A DNA stretch of 64,000 nt from Pseudomonas sp. C2B4 (GCF_013359695.1 NZ_JABFMU010000034.1:1-64000), one strand, 5' to 3'; positions 41,546-50,488 are shown, counted from the first letter of the stretch. The notes: generated by a model from the sequence alone, not told the origin. Translations and numbers: made by a program.

Positions 41546-42381
41546 GCGGCCTCCGGCACAGGGCAGCTGGCAGCATGCCGTTGATAGGCGCGCTCCAGCT
41601 TGATGTCGTACAGATTGCGTTGGTAATCGGGGCCGTTGTAGCCCTTGGCAAACACAGCCCATTTCTTTGCCTTGAGCGCCTTCAACAGTGCAGGATCGAC
41701 CTCGAGGAAGCGTACGAATGCTTCGAATTGTTCGTTTTCGTCTTTGGCCATGCGGGCGGCAAAGTCCTGCACGCTGGAGTAGCCCAGGCGTACGGCGTGA
41801 AAGCCCATGATCTGGAAGGCGCCCCAACTGGCGGACTCCAGCGCGCAGGTGTCATCGATGAGCTTGGCGTGGGCCAAGCGCTGGTGTTCGGCGGTACCGC
41901 CGGCATATCCACCGGCACGCGGGTTGACCAGGCTCGGCTGGGTGGCAGCCAGTTCATCGGCGTGAACCTGCAATGCGGCCGCGTCGTCTTCAGGGACGCG
42001 CGGACGGGCGATCTGCCGGTACATGATGTGCCGCTCGTAGAGGATCTTGGGCTTGCCGTTGTCCAGGAAACCCGCGCCCAGGCTCTCCACTTCGTTCACG
42101 GCGAGGATGGCCGCCAGTTCGACCCCCAGGCGCGCCGCCGCAGCCATCAGGGTGGCATGGCGCAGTAGCGCGGAGCAGTCGGTACCGGTCAGCGCAGCGA
42201 GGGTTTTGGGGCCGGCGATACCGTCGGCGACCAGCCCCATCTTCGATTGATAGGCGCGCACCGCCTCCTCAGTTGCATCACCAAACAAGCCATCTGCGAG
42301 CAGGCCGGCACCGGCCAGATTGAGGCGTTGCTGCAACACGCGAACATCCTGGCTGCGATCGCCATGGCGAAGGATCGTCAT
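41542..42381 (-). CDS. Endolysin: peptidoglycan-binding N-acetylmuramidase
   Basis: A 279-residue endolysin in the place of P2 gene K. An N-terminal peptidoglycan-binding domain (residues about 8-65; DRSQDVRVLQQRLNLAGAGLLADGLFGD) is joined to an N-acetylmuramidase (DUF3380) domain with the catalytic VNEVESLGAGFLDNGKPKILYERHIMYR and later WGAFQIMGFHA. There is no signal peptide, so it needs the holin for release. It overlaps the holin gene by ATGA. Confidence 0.93.
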   Translation of the reverse strand: MTILRHGDRSQDVRVLQQRLNLAGAGLLADGLFGDATEEAVRAYQSKMGLVADGIAGPKTLAALTGTDCSALLRHATLMAAAARLGVELAAILAVNEVESLGAGFLDNGKPKILYERHIMYRQIARPRVPEDDAAALQVHADELAATQPSLVNPRAGGYAGGTAEHQRLAHAKLIDDTCALESASWGAFQIMGFHAVRLGYSSVQDFAARMAKDENEQFEAFVRFLEVDPALLKALKAKKWAVFAKGYNGPDYQRNLYDIKLERAYQRHAASCPVPEAA

Positions 42382-42692
42382 ACTTGGTCCACCTTGCGCT
42401 TGAAGAATTGATTGGCCAGCGCCCGGGTGCCCTCGACGCCGAGTAGCCCAATGACGCCGCCGAAGAACGGGCTGGTCGTGGCCGGAATGCCCAACAGGGA
42501 CAAACCATGGCTGCCCGCCAGCGCGAGCGCGCCACACAACGGGGCCTCCAGCGCCACACGGCGCCAGGTGCCGCCGCCATACATGATGCGCAGCGCGGCA
42601 ATAACGAAAGCCAAGCCACCGGCGTAGAGGGCGGGCCAGTTTTGTTCGAGCCAGGTGGCGAGCCAGGCCCAAGTGTCCGGTTTGTCAGGCAT
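42378..42692 (-). CDS. Phage holin
   Basis: A 104-residue membrane protein with three hydrophobic segments (ALYAGGLAFVIAALRIM; ALEAPLCGALALAGSHGLSLLG; FFGGVIGLLGVEGTRAL) and a basic C-terminus, matching the lambda-type/P2 Y-like holins. It opens the inner membrane for the endolysin. The start could instead be the ATG three codons upstream at 42701. Confidence 0.9.
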   Translation of the reverse strand: MPDKPDTWAWLATWLEQNWPALYAGGLAFVIAALRIMYGGGTWRRVALEAPLCGALALAGSHGLSLLGIPATTSPFFGGVIGLLGVEGTRALANQFFKRKVDQV

Positions 42693-42761
42693 GTGCTTCA
42701 TTCCGCTGTCCAGGGTTGAGGGTAGGAAGCTGATGAATGCCCAGGGAGGTGAAGCGTTGAA

Positions 42762-42971
42762 TCAGTCCCATAGGTTCACCATCTGTCGTTGTTCTGCTTG
42801 GGGGGCCACCTCCGGCAACTGCACCGGGGTGCCGTGCGGCAGGATCGTGCCGAGGTCGGCCAGCCCGGGATTGGCGTCAAGCACGGCCTCGGTGACGCCT
42901 GCGGTACGGCCGTAGTGGCGCCAGCAAATGGCATCGACGGTGTCGCCTTGGGTGGCGATCACGGCGGGCAT
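42762..42971 (-). CDS. X: Tail protein X
   Basis: A 69-residue LysM-like P2 gpX homologue: ATQGDTVDAICWRHYGRTAGVTEAVLDANPGLADLGTILPHGT. Its start overlaps the L stop (TGATG). It is needed for tail assembly. Confidence 0.93.
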   Translation of the reverse strand: MPAVIATQGDTVDAICWRHYGRTAGVTEAVLDANPGLADLGTILPHGTPVQLPEVAPQAEQRQMVNLWD

Positions 42972-43435
42972 CACAGCAGCTCCACGGTGGTGTGGCTGAT
43001 CCCAAGAATGCTGCGCAGCGCCTTGCGCGAATCTCGACGCAGTTGGTCGGCGCTGCTTTCTTCCTCGGTGACCTTCTTCTCGCCGCTATTGGTGGCATCA
43101 AAACTGCTGTAGCGCTCCACCAGCTCGGCCAGCGCGCTGCAATAAATGACGCGGCGGTAGAGGTGCAGCAGTTGGCTTTCGTCCTTGATTTTCTCGGAAG
43201 GCACGTCGGACAAAGTGGCAAAGCCCTGGCCCTGCTGGGCAGTCCGGTAGCCTGCAAGCTCCCGGTTTGCCTCGATCATGGCGTTGACAGTCGCGACCTC
43301 GAGGCGATCGTCAGTGACGACATCAGTGATACGCATGGCGGCGCGCAAATGCTGGCCGTCAATCTCTGGCCAGAAGGTGCCGTTGCCGATCGGGAAGGCG
43401 GTCGTTGGAATGCCGCCGGCGATGAATCCGCTCAT
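42971..43435 (-). CDS. L: Head completion protein L
   Basis: A 154-residue P2 gpL homologue: GTFWPEIDGQHLRAAMRITDVVTDDRLEVATVNAMIEANREL is the signature. It stabilises filled heads. It is separated from M by 101 bp with no gene. Confidence 0.93.
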   Translation of the reverse strand: MSGFIAGGIPTTAFPIGNGTFWPEIDGQHLRAAMRITDVVTDDRLEVATVNAMIEANRELAGYRTAQQGQGFATLSDVPSEKIKDESQLLHLYRRVIYCSALAELVERYSSFDATNSGEKKVTEEESSADQLRRDSRKALRSILGISHTTVELL

Positions 43436-43536
43436 GCTTGTCGCTCGAATAGGTCGGCGGTGGTCGGGACTTCACAGCAAGGAAAGGAGAAAACCCGCTG
43501 ATCCGCCCCGAGCCGCCGGGTGCGTGGGACGCTCGG

Positions 43537-44238
43537 TTAACTGGCTGGACCAGTGTGTTTCTTGAGGAGGCGTTCAGCGCGCTCCAGGTCTTTCTTGCCG
43601 CCGCAGCTGCTGTGCAGCTCGATGGCTCGTTTGAGTAGGTTGATACCAGCTTCCAGTTGGCCTGGTTGCCCAAGTCTCACGTCGTCGATTTCTTCCAAGG
43701 TGGCACGGCCGAGGGCGAGGACCAGTTTGGCGCGGGCTTCGTCCGGCATGTCCTGCTCATCGGTCAGCACAGCGGTGTTGGTGAGGATCTCCAGCGGGAA
43801 GGTGCCGCCGGCTTTTTGAGCTTTAAGTGCGGCCGTGGCCACTTCTTCGGCGACCAGGCACCCGGTGGTGCGGTTGAAGCGATCCGGCATCATCAGACCG
43901 TGTTTCAGTACATACTCCGCGACCTGCAATCCGCCAGCAAAGTCACCGGCATCGAAACGCCAGACCATGATAGTGGTGATCACGTCGTCCTGGGCGCCCT
44001 GACCAGCCGAGAGCACGCCATCAACGTAGGGCACGTAATCGGGCAGCATCTCGGTCTTGAGCTTTGCCTTGCCCTCCTGGGATTGCACCTGTTTCAGGCG
44101 GAATTGATCCTGCTGCAGTTTGGCCAGCATCACCTCGTAACCGGTGGCGCCATCCATCATGGCGGCAGGGGCGGCGGCTGCCGCCTCCCGGGCTGCACGC
44201 TTTTGCAACTGGTTGCGTTGGGCAAGGGTCAGGGCCAT
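43537..44238 (-). CDS. M: Terminase small subunit M
   Basis: A 233-residue P2 gpM homologue (endonuclease subunit): VLAEVM-type sequences VMLAKLQQDQFRLKQVQSQEGKAKLKTEMLPDYVPYVDGVLSAGQGAQDDVITTIMVWRFDAGD are conserved. It cuts at cos and works with the P subunit. It starts 3 bp after gene N. Confidence 0.93.
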   Translation of the reverse strand: MALTLAQRNQLQKRAAREAAAAAPAAMMDGATGYEVMLAKLQQDQFRLKQVQSQEGKAKLKTEMLPDYVPYVDGVLSAGQGAQDDVITTIMVWRFDAGDFAGGLQVAEYVLKHGLMMPDRFNRTTGCLVAEEVATAALKAQKAGGTFPLEILTNTAVLTDEQDMPDEARAKLVLALGRATLEEIDDVRLGQPGQLEAGINLLKRAIELHSSCGGKKDLERAERLLKKHTGPAS

Positions 44239-44241
44239 GGG

Positions 44242-45249
44242 TTACACCCGCTCGATGTTTTCGACCAAGGCGACGAGGCCGAGGTCTTCAACGACATAGG
44301 CGTCATTGGAGGACTGATAGTCGGCGATGCGGTCGTACTCCGGCTCGTCCTTCAGGTGGCGACGGCGGGCGCTTTCCTGCCAGTAGATGGACAGGTTGGC
44401 CAGGGTGGTGACCAGCACGCCGCCTTCGATGAAGAACGGTGCATCTTCGATCTTCAGGCCACCCACGCGACCCTTGGTGATGACCTCGTCGGCGGCGTTC
44501 TCTTCCTGGTTGGAGGCTGCGCCTTTTTCGACAGCTGCCAACTGCTTGTCATGCAGCAGGGCGCGGTCGACGATGGCGACCAGGTCAGTGCGCTTGCGGT
44601 GCCATGGGTCCAGCATCTGGATGGCATCGAAGACCAGACCGTCGAGAGTCTTGTAGTCGCCGGTGGCGCCCACAGTGACCTTGCCCGGGGTGGCGCCCTC
44701 ATCGAGCACGCGCTCCGGTGCCGCGACGCGGATCTTCTGCAGCCATCCGATGTTGACGTCCTGCAGCAGCGGATTGGTGGCGCGGTCGGTTGCAGCTGCG
44801 GCGCTGGTACCGTTGAAGCCGATCATGATGCGATCGAGGCCCTGACGCTGAGCGATAGAGTTGGCCAGGCGCACCTGGAAGTCGGGGAACTTGGCCCAGG
44901 CATCCAGCAGTTGATAGGGGAAGGAAGTGTCGAAGTCCGTCTTCTTGCAGCTGTAGCTGTCTTTTTTCAAGTCAGCCACGTTCGCTGGGTTGCGGCGGTT
45001 ACCGCCAGCGGTGTTGGTGCGGCTGGCGGTCGGACCGTTCACGCCCAAGGCAATGGCATCGCCTTCCTGGTCGTTGACGCCGATGACGTTGATGCGCTTG
45101 AGGAAGTCGCTGGACTCCTGAACTGCAGTCTCAAGCTTTTGCTGGACGGAAGGGGTGACGCTGAAGCTCTCGGCAGCGTTTGGCACGCCGTTGAGTTTGG
45201 CGACGTGAGTCAGCATTACGTTGTATACGAGGCGAGTTTCGTTACGCAT
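44242..45249 (-). CDS. N: Major capsid protein N
   Basis: A 335-residue P2 gpN homologue of the HK97 fold: MRNETRLVYNVMLTHVAKLNGV, YSCKKTDFDTSFPYQLLDAWAKFPDFQ and MIGFNGTSAAAATDRATNPLLQDVNIGWLQKIR. It is processed by the protease part of O in P2. Confidence 0.95.
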   Translation of the reverse strand: MRNETRLVYNVMLTHVAKLNGVPNAAESFSVTPSVQQKLETAVQESSDFLKRINVIGVNDQEGDAIALGVNGPTASRTNTAGGNRRNPANVADLKKDSYSCKKTDFDTSFPYQLLDAWAKFPDFQVRLANSIAQRQGLDRIMIGFNGTSAAAATDRATNPLLQDVNIGWLQKIRVAAPERVLDEGATPGKVTVGATGDYKTLDGLVFDAIQMLDPWHRKRTDLVAIVDRALLHDKQLAAVEKGAASNQEENAADEVITKGRVGGLKIEDAPFFIEGGVLVTTLANLSIYWQESARRRHLKDEPEYDRIADYQSSNDAYVVEDLGLVALVENIERV

Positions 45250-45279
45250 GGATGATTCTCCAGTGATCGGTCGGGTGGT

Positions 45280-46134
45280 TTAGAAGTCGGACAGCACGGC
45301 GCCATCGCCACCAGTCACGGAAGGACGTTGCTTGTGGCTGTGGTCTTCGGTCTCACCCAGGCGCTTGATCAAGTCGGCGAAATCCTTTTCGAGTTTCTCG
45401 AACTTGGTCTGCAATTCCTGGCGGGCTTTCTGTTCAGCAGCAAAGGCGTCGGCCTGTTCGCTGCCATGGGTGGCCAGGCTGTCGATCAACTCGCCTAACG
45501 CGGCGAAGCTGTTGGCGTCCTTGCCTTCCTTTTCCTTGCTCTTGCCGAGAAGCTCGCCAACTTTCTCTTTCAGAGAGGCGAACATGCCGGGGGTGTCGGC
45601 GAACTCTTCGAATTCCAGGGCTGTTTCTTCCGCCGCAGTGAACAGGTTGTCCTTGTCCTTTTTGCGGTTGGCCAGGGTGCCGTGCTGTGTGCTGAAAGAC
45701 AGCGCCTCGGTGCCAAGGCTCGCTGGTGAGTCGGTGATGGCGAGGCCGACCAGGTAGGCTTTGCCGCTGTCGGCGAACTTCGGCTGAACCTCGATCGAGG
45801 TGTAAACCTTCTGGCCTGCTTTGTTCAGGGCGAGCAACGCGTCGTTGGGTTCGAGTTGGCCGAACAGGGCCAGCTTCTTGACGCCGGCAATCTCGACCTC
45901 TTCGGCCTTGAGCGCCAGAACGTCACCGTAGGCACCGAACTCACCACCTGGCCAGTAACCCTTGATGTGCTCGCAGTTGATCCGCGCACCGTAGGTGTTG
46001 GGGCTGTAGGTGCTGGCCATGTCCTCGATCCAGCTGCGCTCAATATTGCGGCCGTCAGTGGTGGCGCCTTCAACGGCGATACGGGTCCATTTGGAACGGT
46101 ATTTCTTGGCTGGGGTATCGGTCTTGCCGGCCAT
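45280..46134 (-). CDS. O: Capsid scaffold/protease O
   Basis: A 284-residue gpO homologue, the same length as in P2 when started at 46134. An N-terminal serine-protease domain (ERSWIEDMASTYSPNTYGARINCEHIKGYWPGGEFGAYGDV, about residues 30-75; LVGLAITDSPASLGTEAL near 125-143) and a C-terminal coiled-coil scaffold follow. It is the first gene of the O-N-M-L-X-lysis-R-S operon. Confidence 0.94.
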   Translation of the reverse strand: MAGKTDTPAKKYRSKWTRIAVEGATTDGRNIERSWIEDMASTYSPNTYGARINCEHIKGYWPGGEFGAYGDVLALKAEEVEIAGVKKLALFGQLEPNDALLALNKAGQKVYTSIEVQPKFADSGKAYLVGLAITDSPASLGTEALSFSTQHGTLANRKKDKDNLFTAAEETALEFEEFADTPGMFASLKEKVGELLGKSKEKEGKDANSFAALGELIDSLATHGSEQADAFAAEQKARQELQTKFEKLEKDFADLIKRLGETEDHSHKQRPSVTGGDGAVLSDF

Positions 46135-46219
46135 GCTGGGAGTCCTCATTGCGGTGGCGTTGTGCCTGGCGATGAGGGCATGGTCGGCATCGCGCGATGG
46201 CGCGGCAACGTGAGGGAGT

Positions 46220-46238
46220 TGTAGCGGGGCGGCTTACA
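46220..46238 (-). promoter_or_regulatory. Candidate Ogr site, O operon (and perhaps P)
   Basis: TGTAGCGGGGCGGCTTACA (TGT-N13-ACA) lies in the divergent O/P region, 86-104 bp before the O start. Flanking GGGAGT is identical to the FI site. The dyad could also serve the divergent P-Q pair. Confidence 0.7.
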
Positions 46239-46285
46239 TGGCGCGGTGTTAGGGCCGCACGCGCGCGAACGGCAGCATCTGCGCC

Positions 46286-48040
46286 ATGAACGCTATCGTC
46301 GAACTACCCACTGATCACCGCCGGCATGCCAAGCACCTGTATTGGCAGGGATACCGTGTGTGCGAGATTGCCGAGCTGATCGGCGAGAAGGAAAAGACCC
46401 TTCACAGTTGGAAAGCTCGCGACGAATGGGACCGGGCTACACCGCTCGAGCGTATCCAGGCAGCCACTGAGGCACGCCTGGTGCAGCTGATTCTCAAGGA
46501 CCCCAAGTCCGGCGCGGACTACAAGGAAATCGACCTGCTCCACCGGCAATTGGAGCGGCAATCCCGAATCCAGCGATACCAGGACGGCGGTACCGAGACC
46601 GATCTCAACCCTGAATTGGCCAAACGCAACGCCGGGGAGAAGCGTAAGCCGAAGCGCAACGACATCCCAGAGGAAGCGGTCGAGAAGTTGATCGAGGCGT
46701 TTCTTGATGGTTGCTTCGACTACCAGAAAGACTGGTACCGCGCAGGCAATCAGCGCACCCGAACCATTCTGAAAAGCCGTCAGATCGGCGCGACCTACTA
46801 CTTCGCCCGGGAGGCGTTGATCGACGCGCTGACCACCGGTCGCAACCAGATATTCCTGTCAGCCAGCAAGGCGCAGGCCCACATTTTCAAGGCCTACATC
46901 CAAGCCTTTGCCCGAGAGGTAGTGGAGGTCGATCTCACCGGCGATCCGATCATTCTGCCCAACGGCGCCGAGCTGCACTTCCTTGGTACCAACGCCCGGA
47001 CCGCCCAGGGCTATCACGGCAACTTCTACTTCGACGAATTCTTCTGGACCTTCAAGTTCAATGAGTTGAACAAGGTTGCCTCCGGTATGGCGATGCAGAA
47101 GCAATACCGCCGGACGTACTTCTCGACGCCAAGCTCGATGGCGCATGAGGCATACACCTTCTGGACCGGCGAACGTTTCAACAAGGGCAAGCCGACCGCC
47201 CAGCAATTGAAACTGGATGTCAGCCACGATGCTCTGCAGCAGGGCAAACTCTGCGACGACCGGATTTGGCGTCAGATCGTCACCATCCTGGACGCGGAGG
47301 AAAGGGGCTGCGACCTGTTCGATATCGACGAGCTGCGGCTCGAGTACGACGCGGCGGCGTTCCAGAATCTGCTGATGTGTCAGTTTGTCGACGACGGCGC
47401 GAGCATCTTTCCGCTGAACATGCTGCAACCGTGCATGGTCGACAGTTGGTCGATCTGGACGGACTACCAGCCCTTTGCTGCCAGGCCCTTCGCTGACCGG
47501 CAGGTCTGGGTTGGGTATGACCCGGCAGAGTCGGGCGACACCGCCGGCCTGATCGTGGTTGCGCCGCCATTGGTACCAGGTGGCAAGTTCCGCGTGCTGG
47601 AGCGACACCAGTTCCGGGGGATGGACTTTGCCGCACAGGCGGAGACGATTCGCCAAGTCACTCGCCGCTATTGGGTCACCTACATCGGTATCGACACCAC
47701 CGGTCTTGGCAGCGCCGTGGCGCAGCTGGTGCGCCAATTCTTCCCCGCGTTGCGGACGTTCTCCTACAGCCCCGAGGTCAAGACCCGTCTGGTGATGAAG
47801 GCTTGGGACGTGATCAGCAAGGGGCGACTGGAGTTTGATGCCGGCTGGACGGACCTGGCCCAGTCGCTGATGGCCATCCGCAAGACCGTCACCGCAGGCG
47901 GGCGTCAGTTCACCTACACCGCCGGACGCACTGACAACACCGGCCACGCCGATCTGGCGTGGGCGCTCTTTCACGCATTGCACAACGAGCCGCTGGAGGG
48001 CCAGACCGTGGCCAACACCGGCCTAATGGAGTTTTTCTGA
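46286..48040 (+). CDS. P: Terminase large (ATPase) subunit P
   Basis: A 584-residue P2 gpP homologue. An N-terminal HTH (LYWQGYRVCEIAELIGEKEKTLHSWKARDEWD), an ATPase domain with KSRQIGATYYFAREAL and a nuclease-type region (WVGYDPAESGDTAGLIVV; YIGIDTTGLGSAVAQLV) follow. It packages DNA from cos. It is divergent from O and overlaps Q by TGATG-type junction. Confidence 0.95.
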   Translation: MNAIVELPTDHRRHAKHLYWQGYRVCEIAELIGEKEKTLHSWKARDEWDRATPLERIQAATEARLVQLILKDPKSGADYKEIDLLHRQLERQSRIQRYQDGGTETDLNPELAKRNAGEKRKPKRNDIPEEAVEKLIEAFLDGCFDYQKDWYRAGNQRTRTILKSRQIGATYYFAREALIDALTTGRNQIFLSASKAQAHIFKAYIQAFAREVVEVDLTGDPIILPNGAELHFLGTNARTAQGYHGNFYFDEFFWTFKFNELNKVASGMAMQKQYRRTYFSTPSSMAHEAYTFWTGERFNKGKPTAQQLKLDVSHDALQQGKLCDDRIWRQIVTILDAEERGCDLFDIDELRLEYDAAAFQNLLMCQFVDDGASIFPLNMLQPCMVDSWSIWTDYQPFAARPFADRQVWVGYDPAESGDTAGLIVVAPPLVPGGKFRVLERHQFRGMDFAAQAETIRQVTRRYWVTYIGIDTTGLGSAVAQLVRQFFPALRTFSYSPEVKTRLVMKAWDVISKGRLEFDAGWTDLAQSLMAIRKTVTAGGRQFTYTAGRTDNTGHADLAWALFHALHNEPLEGQTVANTGLMEFF

Positions 48041-49086
48041 TGAGCAGCCCCCAGGAACAGCCGACCACGTCGCAACCAACCGAAGGTGAACTCCTGGTCA
48101 AAACCGGGGGCGGCCCGTCGATGGCATTCACCTTCGGCGATCCGGTACCGGTGCTCGATGGCAGGGAGATACTCGACTACCTGGAGTGCTGGTCAAACGG
48201 CCGCTGGTACGAACCACCGGTCCCGCTGGATGGTTTGGCGAAGTCCTCGAAAGCGAGCGTTTACCTGCAGTCGGGCCTGATCTTCAAGCGTAACGCGTTG
48301 GCTCGCACGTTCATTCCGCACCGACTGCTGAGCCGGCAGGCTTTCGAGCAAATCGTCATGGATTGGGGATGGTCGGGAAATCTCTATCTGGAGAAGCGCG
48401 ACAACATGCTCCGGCAGGCCATGGGCCTGAAACCCTGTCTCGCGAAGTACATGCGCCGAGGCGTCGACCTGGACACCTACTACCAGGTGAAGGGCTGGCA
48501 GGACGAGCACGAATTCAAGCCCGGGAGTGTGTGCCACTTGCGGGTGGCGGACATCAATCAGGAAATCTACGGGCTGCCCGAGTGGCTGCCGGCTTTGCAG
48601 AGCGCGTTGCTCAATGAAAGCGCCACGTTGTTCCGCCGCAAGTATTACCAGAACGGCAGCCATGCGGGTTTCATCATGTACATGACCGACGCTGCCCAGA
48701 ACGAGGACTTCGTCAACGATTTGAGATCGGCGATGAAGAACAGCAAAGGCCCGGGCAACTTCCGAAACCTGTTCATGTACGCGCCTGGTGGCAAAAAGGA
48801 TGGCCTGCAGCTGATCCCTATCAGCGAGGTCGCCGCCAAGGATGACTTCGGTGCGATCAAGAACATCAGTCGTGATGATCAGCTCGCCATGCTGCGGATC
48901 CCGCCTCAGCTGATGGGTGTGGTTCCGCAAAACGCTGGGGGGTTTGGATCGATCCGCGATGCGGCTCAGGTCTGGGCGGTCAACGAGCTGGAGCCGGAGC
49001 AGGCCAGACTGCTGCAGATTAACGATTGGTTGGGGGAAGAGGTGGTGAAATTTCGTCCCTATGAGGTTCCGGCAATGAGCAACTGA
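48040..49086 (+). CDS. Q: Portal protein Q
   Basis: A 348-residue P2 gpQ portal: MAFTFGDPVPVLDGREILDYLECW, NGRWYEPPVPLDGLAK, GAIKNISRDDQLAMLRIPPQLMGVVPQNAGGFGS are conserved. It forms the DNA entry vertex. The start at 48040 overlaps the P stop. Confidence 0.95.
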   Translation: MSSPQEQPTTSQPTEGELLVKTGGGPSMAFTFGDPVPVLDGREILDYLECWSNGRWYEPPVPLDGLAKSSKASVYLQSGLIFKRNALARTFIPHRLLSRQAFEQIVMDWGWSGNLYLEKRDNMLRQAMGLKPCLAKYMRRGVDLDTYYQVKGWQDEHEFKPGSVCHLRVADINQEIYGLPEWLPALQSALLNESATLFRRKYYQNGSHAGFIMYMTDAAQNEDFVNDLRSAMKNSKGPGNFRNLFMYAPGGKKDGLQLIPISEVAAKDDFGAIKNISRDDQLAMLRIPPQLMGVVPQNAGGFGSIRDAAQVWAVNELEPEQARLLQINDWLGEEVVKFRPYEVPAMSN

Positions 49087-49092
49087 TAGTGA

Positions 49093-49632
49093 TCAATCCC
49101 CCACAGCCCGACGCCCCAATCTTCCAAACGCCGCCTCCAGGCGGCTACGCACCCACCACCACCGGCTGCGAATGCGACCAGGGTTGCTAAACACGCGGCC
49201 GCCCGCGATACGCACGAAGCACCCTCCGCGTCCAAATTGCTTTCTCTGAAAGGCGCTGAACGGCGCTATTTCCTCGTGCAGAGTAATGGTGCATTCGGAG
49301 CGGGGCTCAAGACGCTTCGGTAGACCAGGCCAGGGATCTGGGCCATCGAACCAGTCGGAAAGGCTGCCATCCGCCGCCACCACTCCGACTGATGTGATCT
49401 CGATGGTATGCGGGCTCAGATTCGACACGACGACCAGGTCGTCCCGATAATGGCTGCCCAGGTACAGCTTAACGCTGGTTCGTCCTTTCCAGAGCGCCAC
49501 GATGGATAAGGCGAGACCAGCGAAGGCTGGTATGCGTGCGCCCCAATCAATGTCCTTGTTCAAGGTCTCAGCCGTCGCACTCCAGCTTTCCTGAATCCAC
49601 TGCCAGGCATCCATCAGCCATTGCCACTCCAT
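49093..49632 (-). CDS. Membrane-anchored cargo protein beyond Q
   Basis: A 179-residue protein with one N-terminal membrane helix (IPAFAGLALSIVALWKG, about residues 33-49) and a beta-rich soluble domain (SVKLYLGSHYRDDLVVVSNLSPHTIEITSVGVVAADGSLSDWFDG) that ends in an Arg-rich tail. I use the ATG at 49632, 7 bp after GAGAGG. It is convergent with Q, in the region where P2 relatives carry non-essential genes. It is expressed away from late genes and is a moron candidate. No named family recognised. Confidence 0.8.
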   Translation of the reverse strand: MEWQWLMDAWQWIQESWSATAETLNKDIDWGARIPAFAGLALSIVALWKGRTSVKLYLGSHYRDDLVVVSNLSPHTIEITSVGVVAADGSLSDWFDGPDPWPGLPKRLEPRSECTITLHEEIAPFSAFQRKQFGRGGCFVRIAGGRVFSNPGRIRSRWWWVRSRLEAAFGRLGRRAVGD

Positions 49633-50036
49633 GTCCATACCTCTCTCAGAAAATGGAGCTACCGCGCAAAAGTCTGCCCGGTTTCTTGAATGAAAGGCCC
49701 CAGCAAACCCTATCACTTTTCAGTCTGGCAAGCCATAGCTGGGGGGGGGGTTGGCCCAGTATTTCCGGGGCTTCCAGCAGGATGGGGGGCGGCAGGGCGC
49801 GCAGTCAAAGGTGGCACCTGTTGGGGGTGAGCTGGCAGCTACTTGTTGGGGGATTTTGACCCGGCGCGCGCAGTCGTCCCCCCGCCACGCCTGCGGGCTA
49901 AATGTGTCGTTTTTTCTGCGCCCCTGCACCCAGTCCACGCCGGCCCAGCCTGGGGCTGTGTGCATAAATACGTGGCCGAAAAAGCCTGCGAATCCCTGCG
50001 AGGGTGGGGCAATTCTCGGAGGTGGCTCGGGAAAAG

Positions 50037-50307
50037 GGTTAGTTTTTGAAAATGGGGGGAGAGGTGCTTTGCAGGCCCTGTGTTTGCTGGGCTCGAGTCC
50101 TAACTTTGGATGGTTAGTTATGGTTAGGTGTAAGGTTAGTAATTCGTAAGATACTGATTTATAAGGGTTTTATTTACTGATTTTTTAACAGTTATAAAGG
50201 TTAGGAAATTACCTCTCATAACCCTAAAGCTAACCTAGGACACCGACCGCAAGGCCGCGCAATACAAGGCTTTCAGGGTGATTAGCCAAAAACTAACCTT
50301 CCTAACC
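50037..50307. repeat. GGTTAG iteron cluster
   Basis: Eight copies of GGTTAG: five on the plus strand (50037, 50112, 50122, 50134, 50199) and three on the minus strand (CTAACC at 50230, 50293, 50302). Spacings of 10, 12 and 9 bp place neighbours on one helix face. The cluster sits 115 bp or more from the integrase arm repeats and is absent from the left att arm. Candidate excisionase or replication-protein sites. Confidence 0.8.
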
Positions 50308-50421
50308 TGTTTCCCGTGGGTCAACATGAAAAGCCGAAAGCGCCTAGGGGGTGGGCGCTGGCAATGGTCCGTCAGATGTTGTGCATGCACGCTGCTGCAC
50401 AAACACTCCCAGAAATTCAGT

Positions 50422-50444
50422 AACTGTCACCAAAACTGTCACCA
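50422..50444 (+). repeat. Paired 11-bp repeats beside attR (integrase arm sites?)
   Basis: AACTGTCACCA at 50422-50432 and 50434-50444, the same 11-mer and orientation as the pair before int. Confidence 0.7.
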
Positions 50445-50488
50445 GCTTTGTGTCACATCGACTTAATACCGCTGGAAGCCTTGAAAAT

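Larger units (their letters stand above)
49633..50488. other. Noncoding right arm: cos/packaging and attP region
   Basis: About 850 bp without a supported gene lie between the membrane cargo gene and attR. In P2 relatives the cos site lies between Q and attP, so it is expected here, but I cannot pick out the cut site. A run of ten G (49741-49750), the GGTTAG cluster and the AACTGTCACCA pair lie within. The part after 50110 is AT-rich. Confidence 0.7.

Noticed and set aside
43657..45255. A 532-codon open frame antisense to capsid genes N and M
   Set aside because: Shadow of two P2 structural genes; spans their junction with no start signal.
49751..50149. Open frames in the right noncoding arm
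   Set aside because: No ribosome sites or domains; region fits cos/attP DNA with repeats and a G-run.
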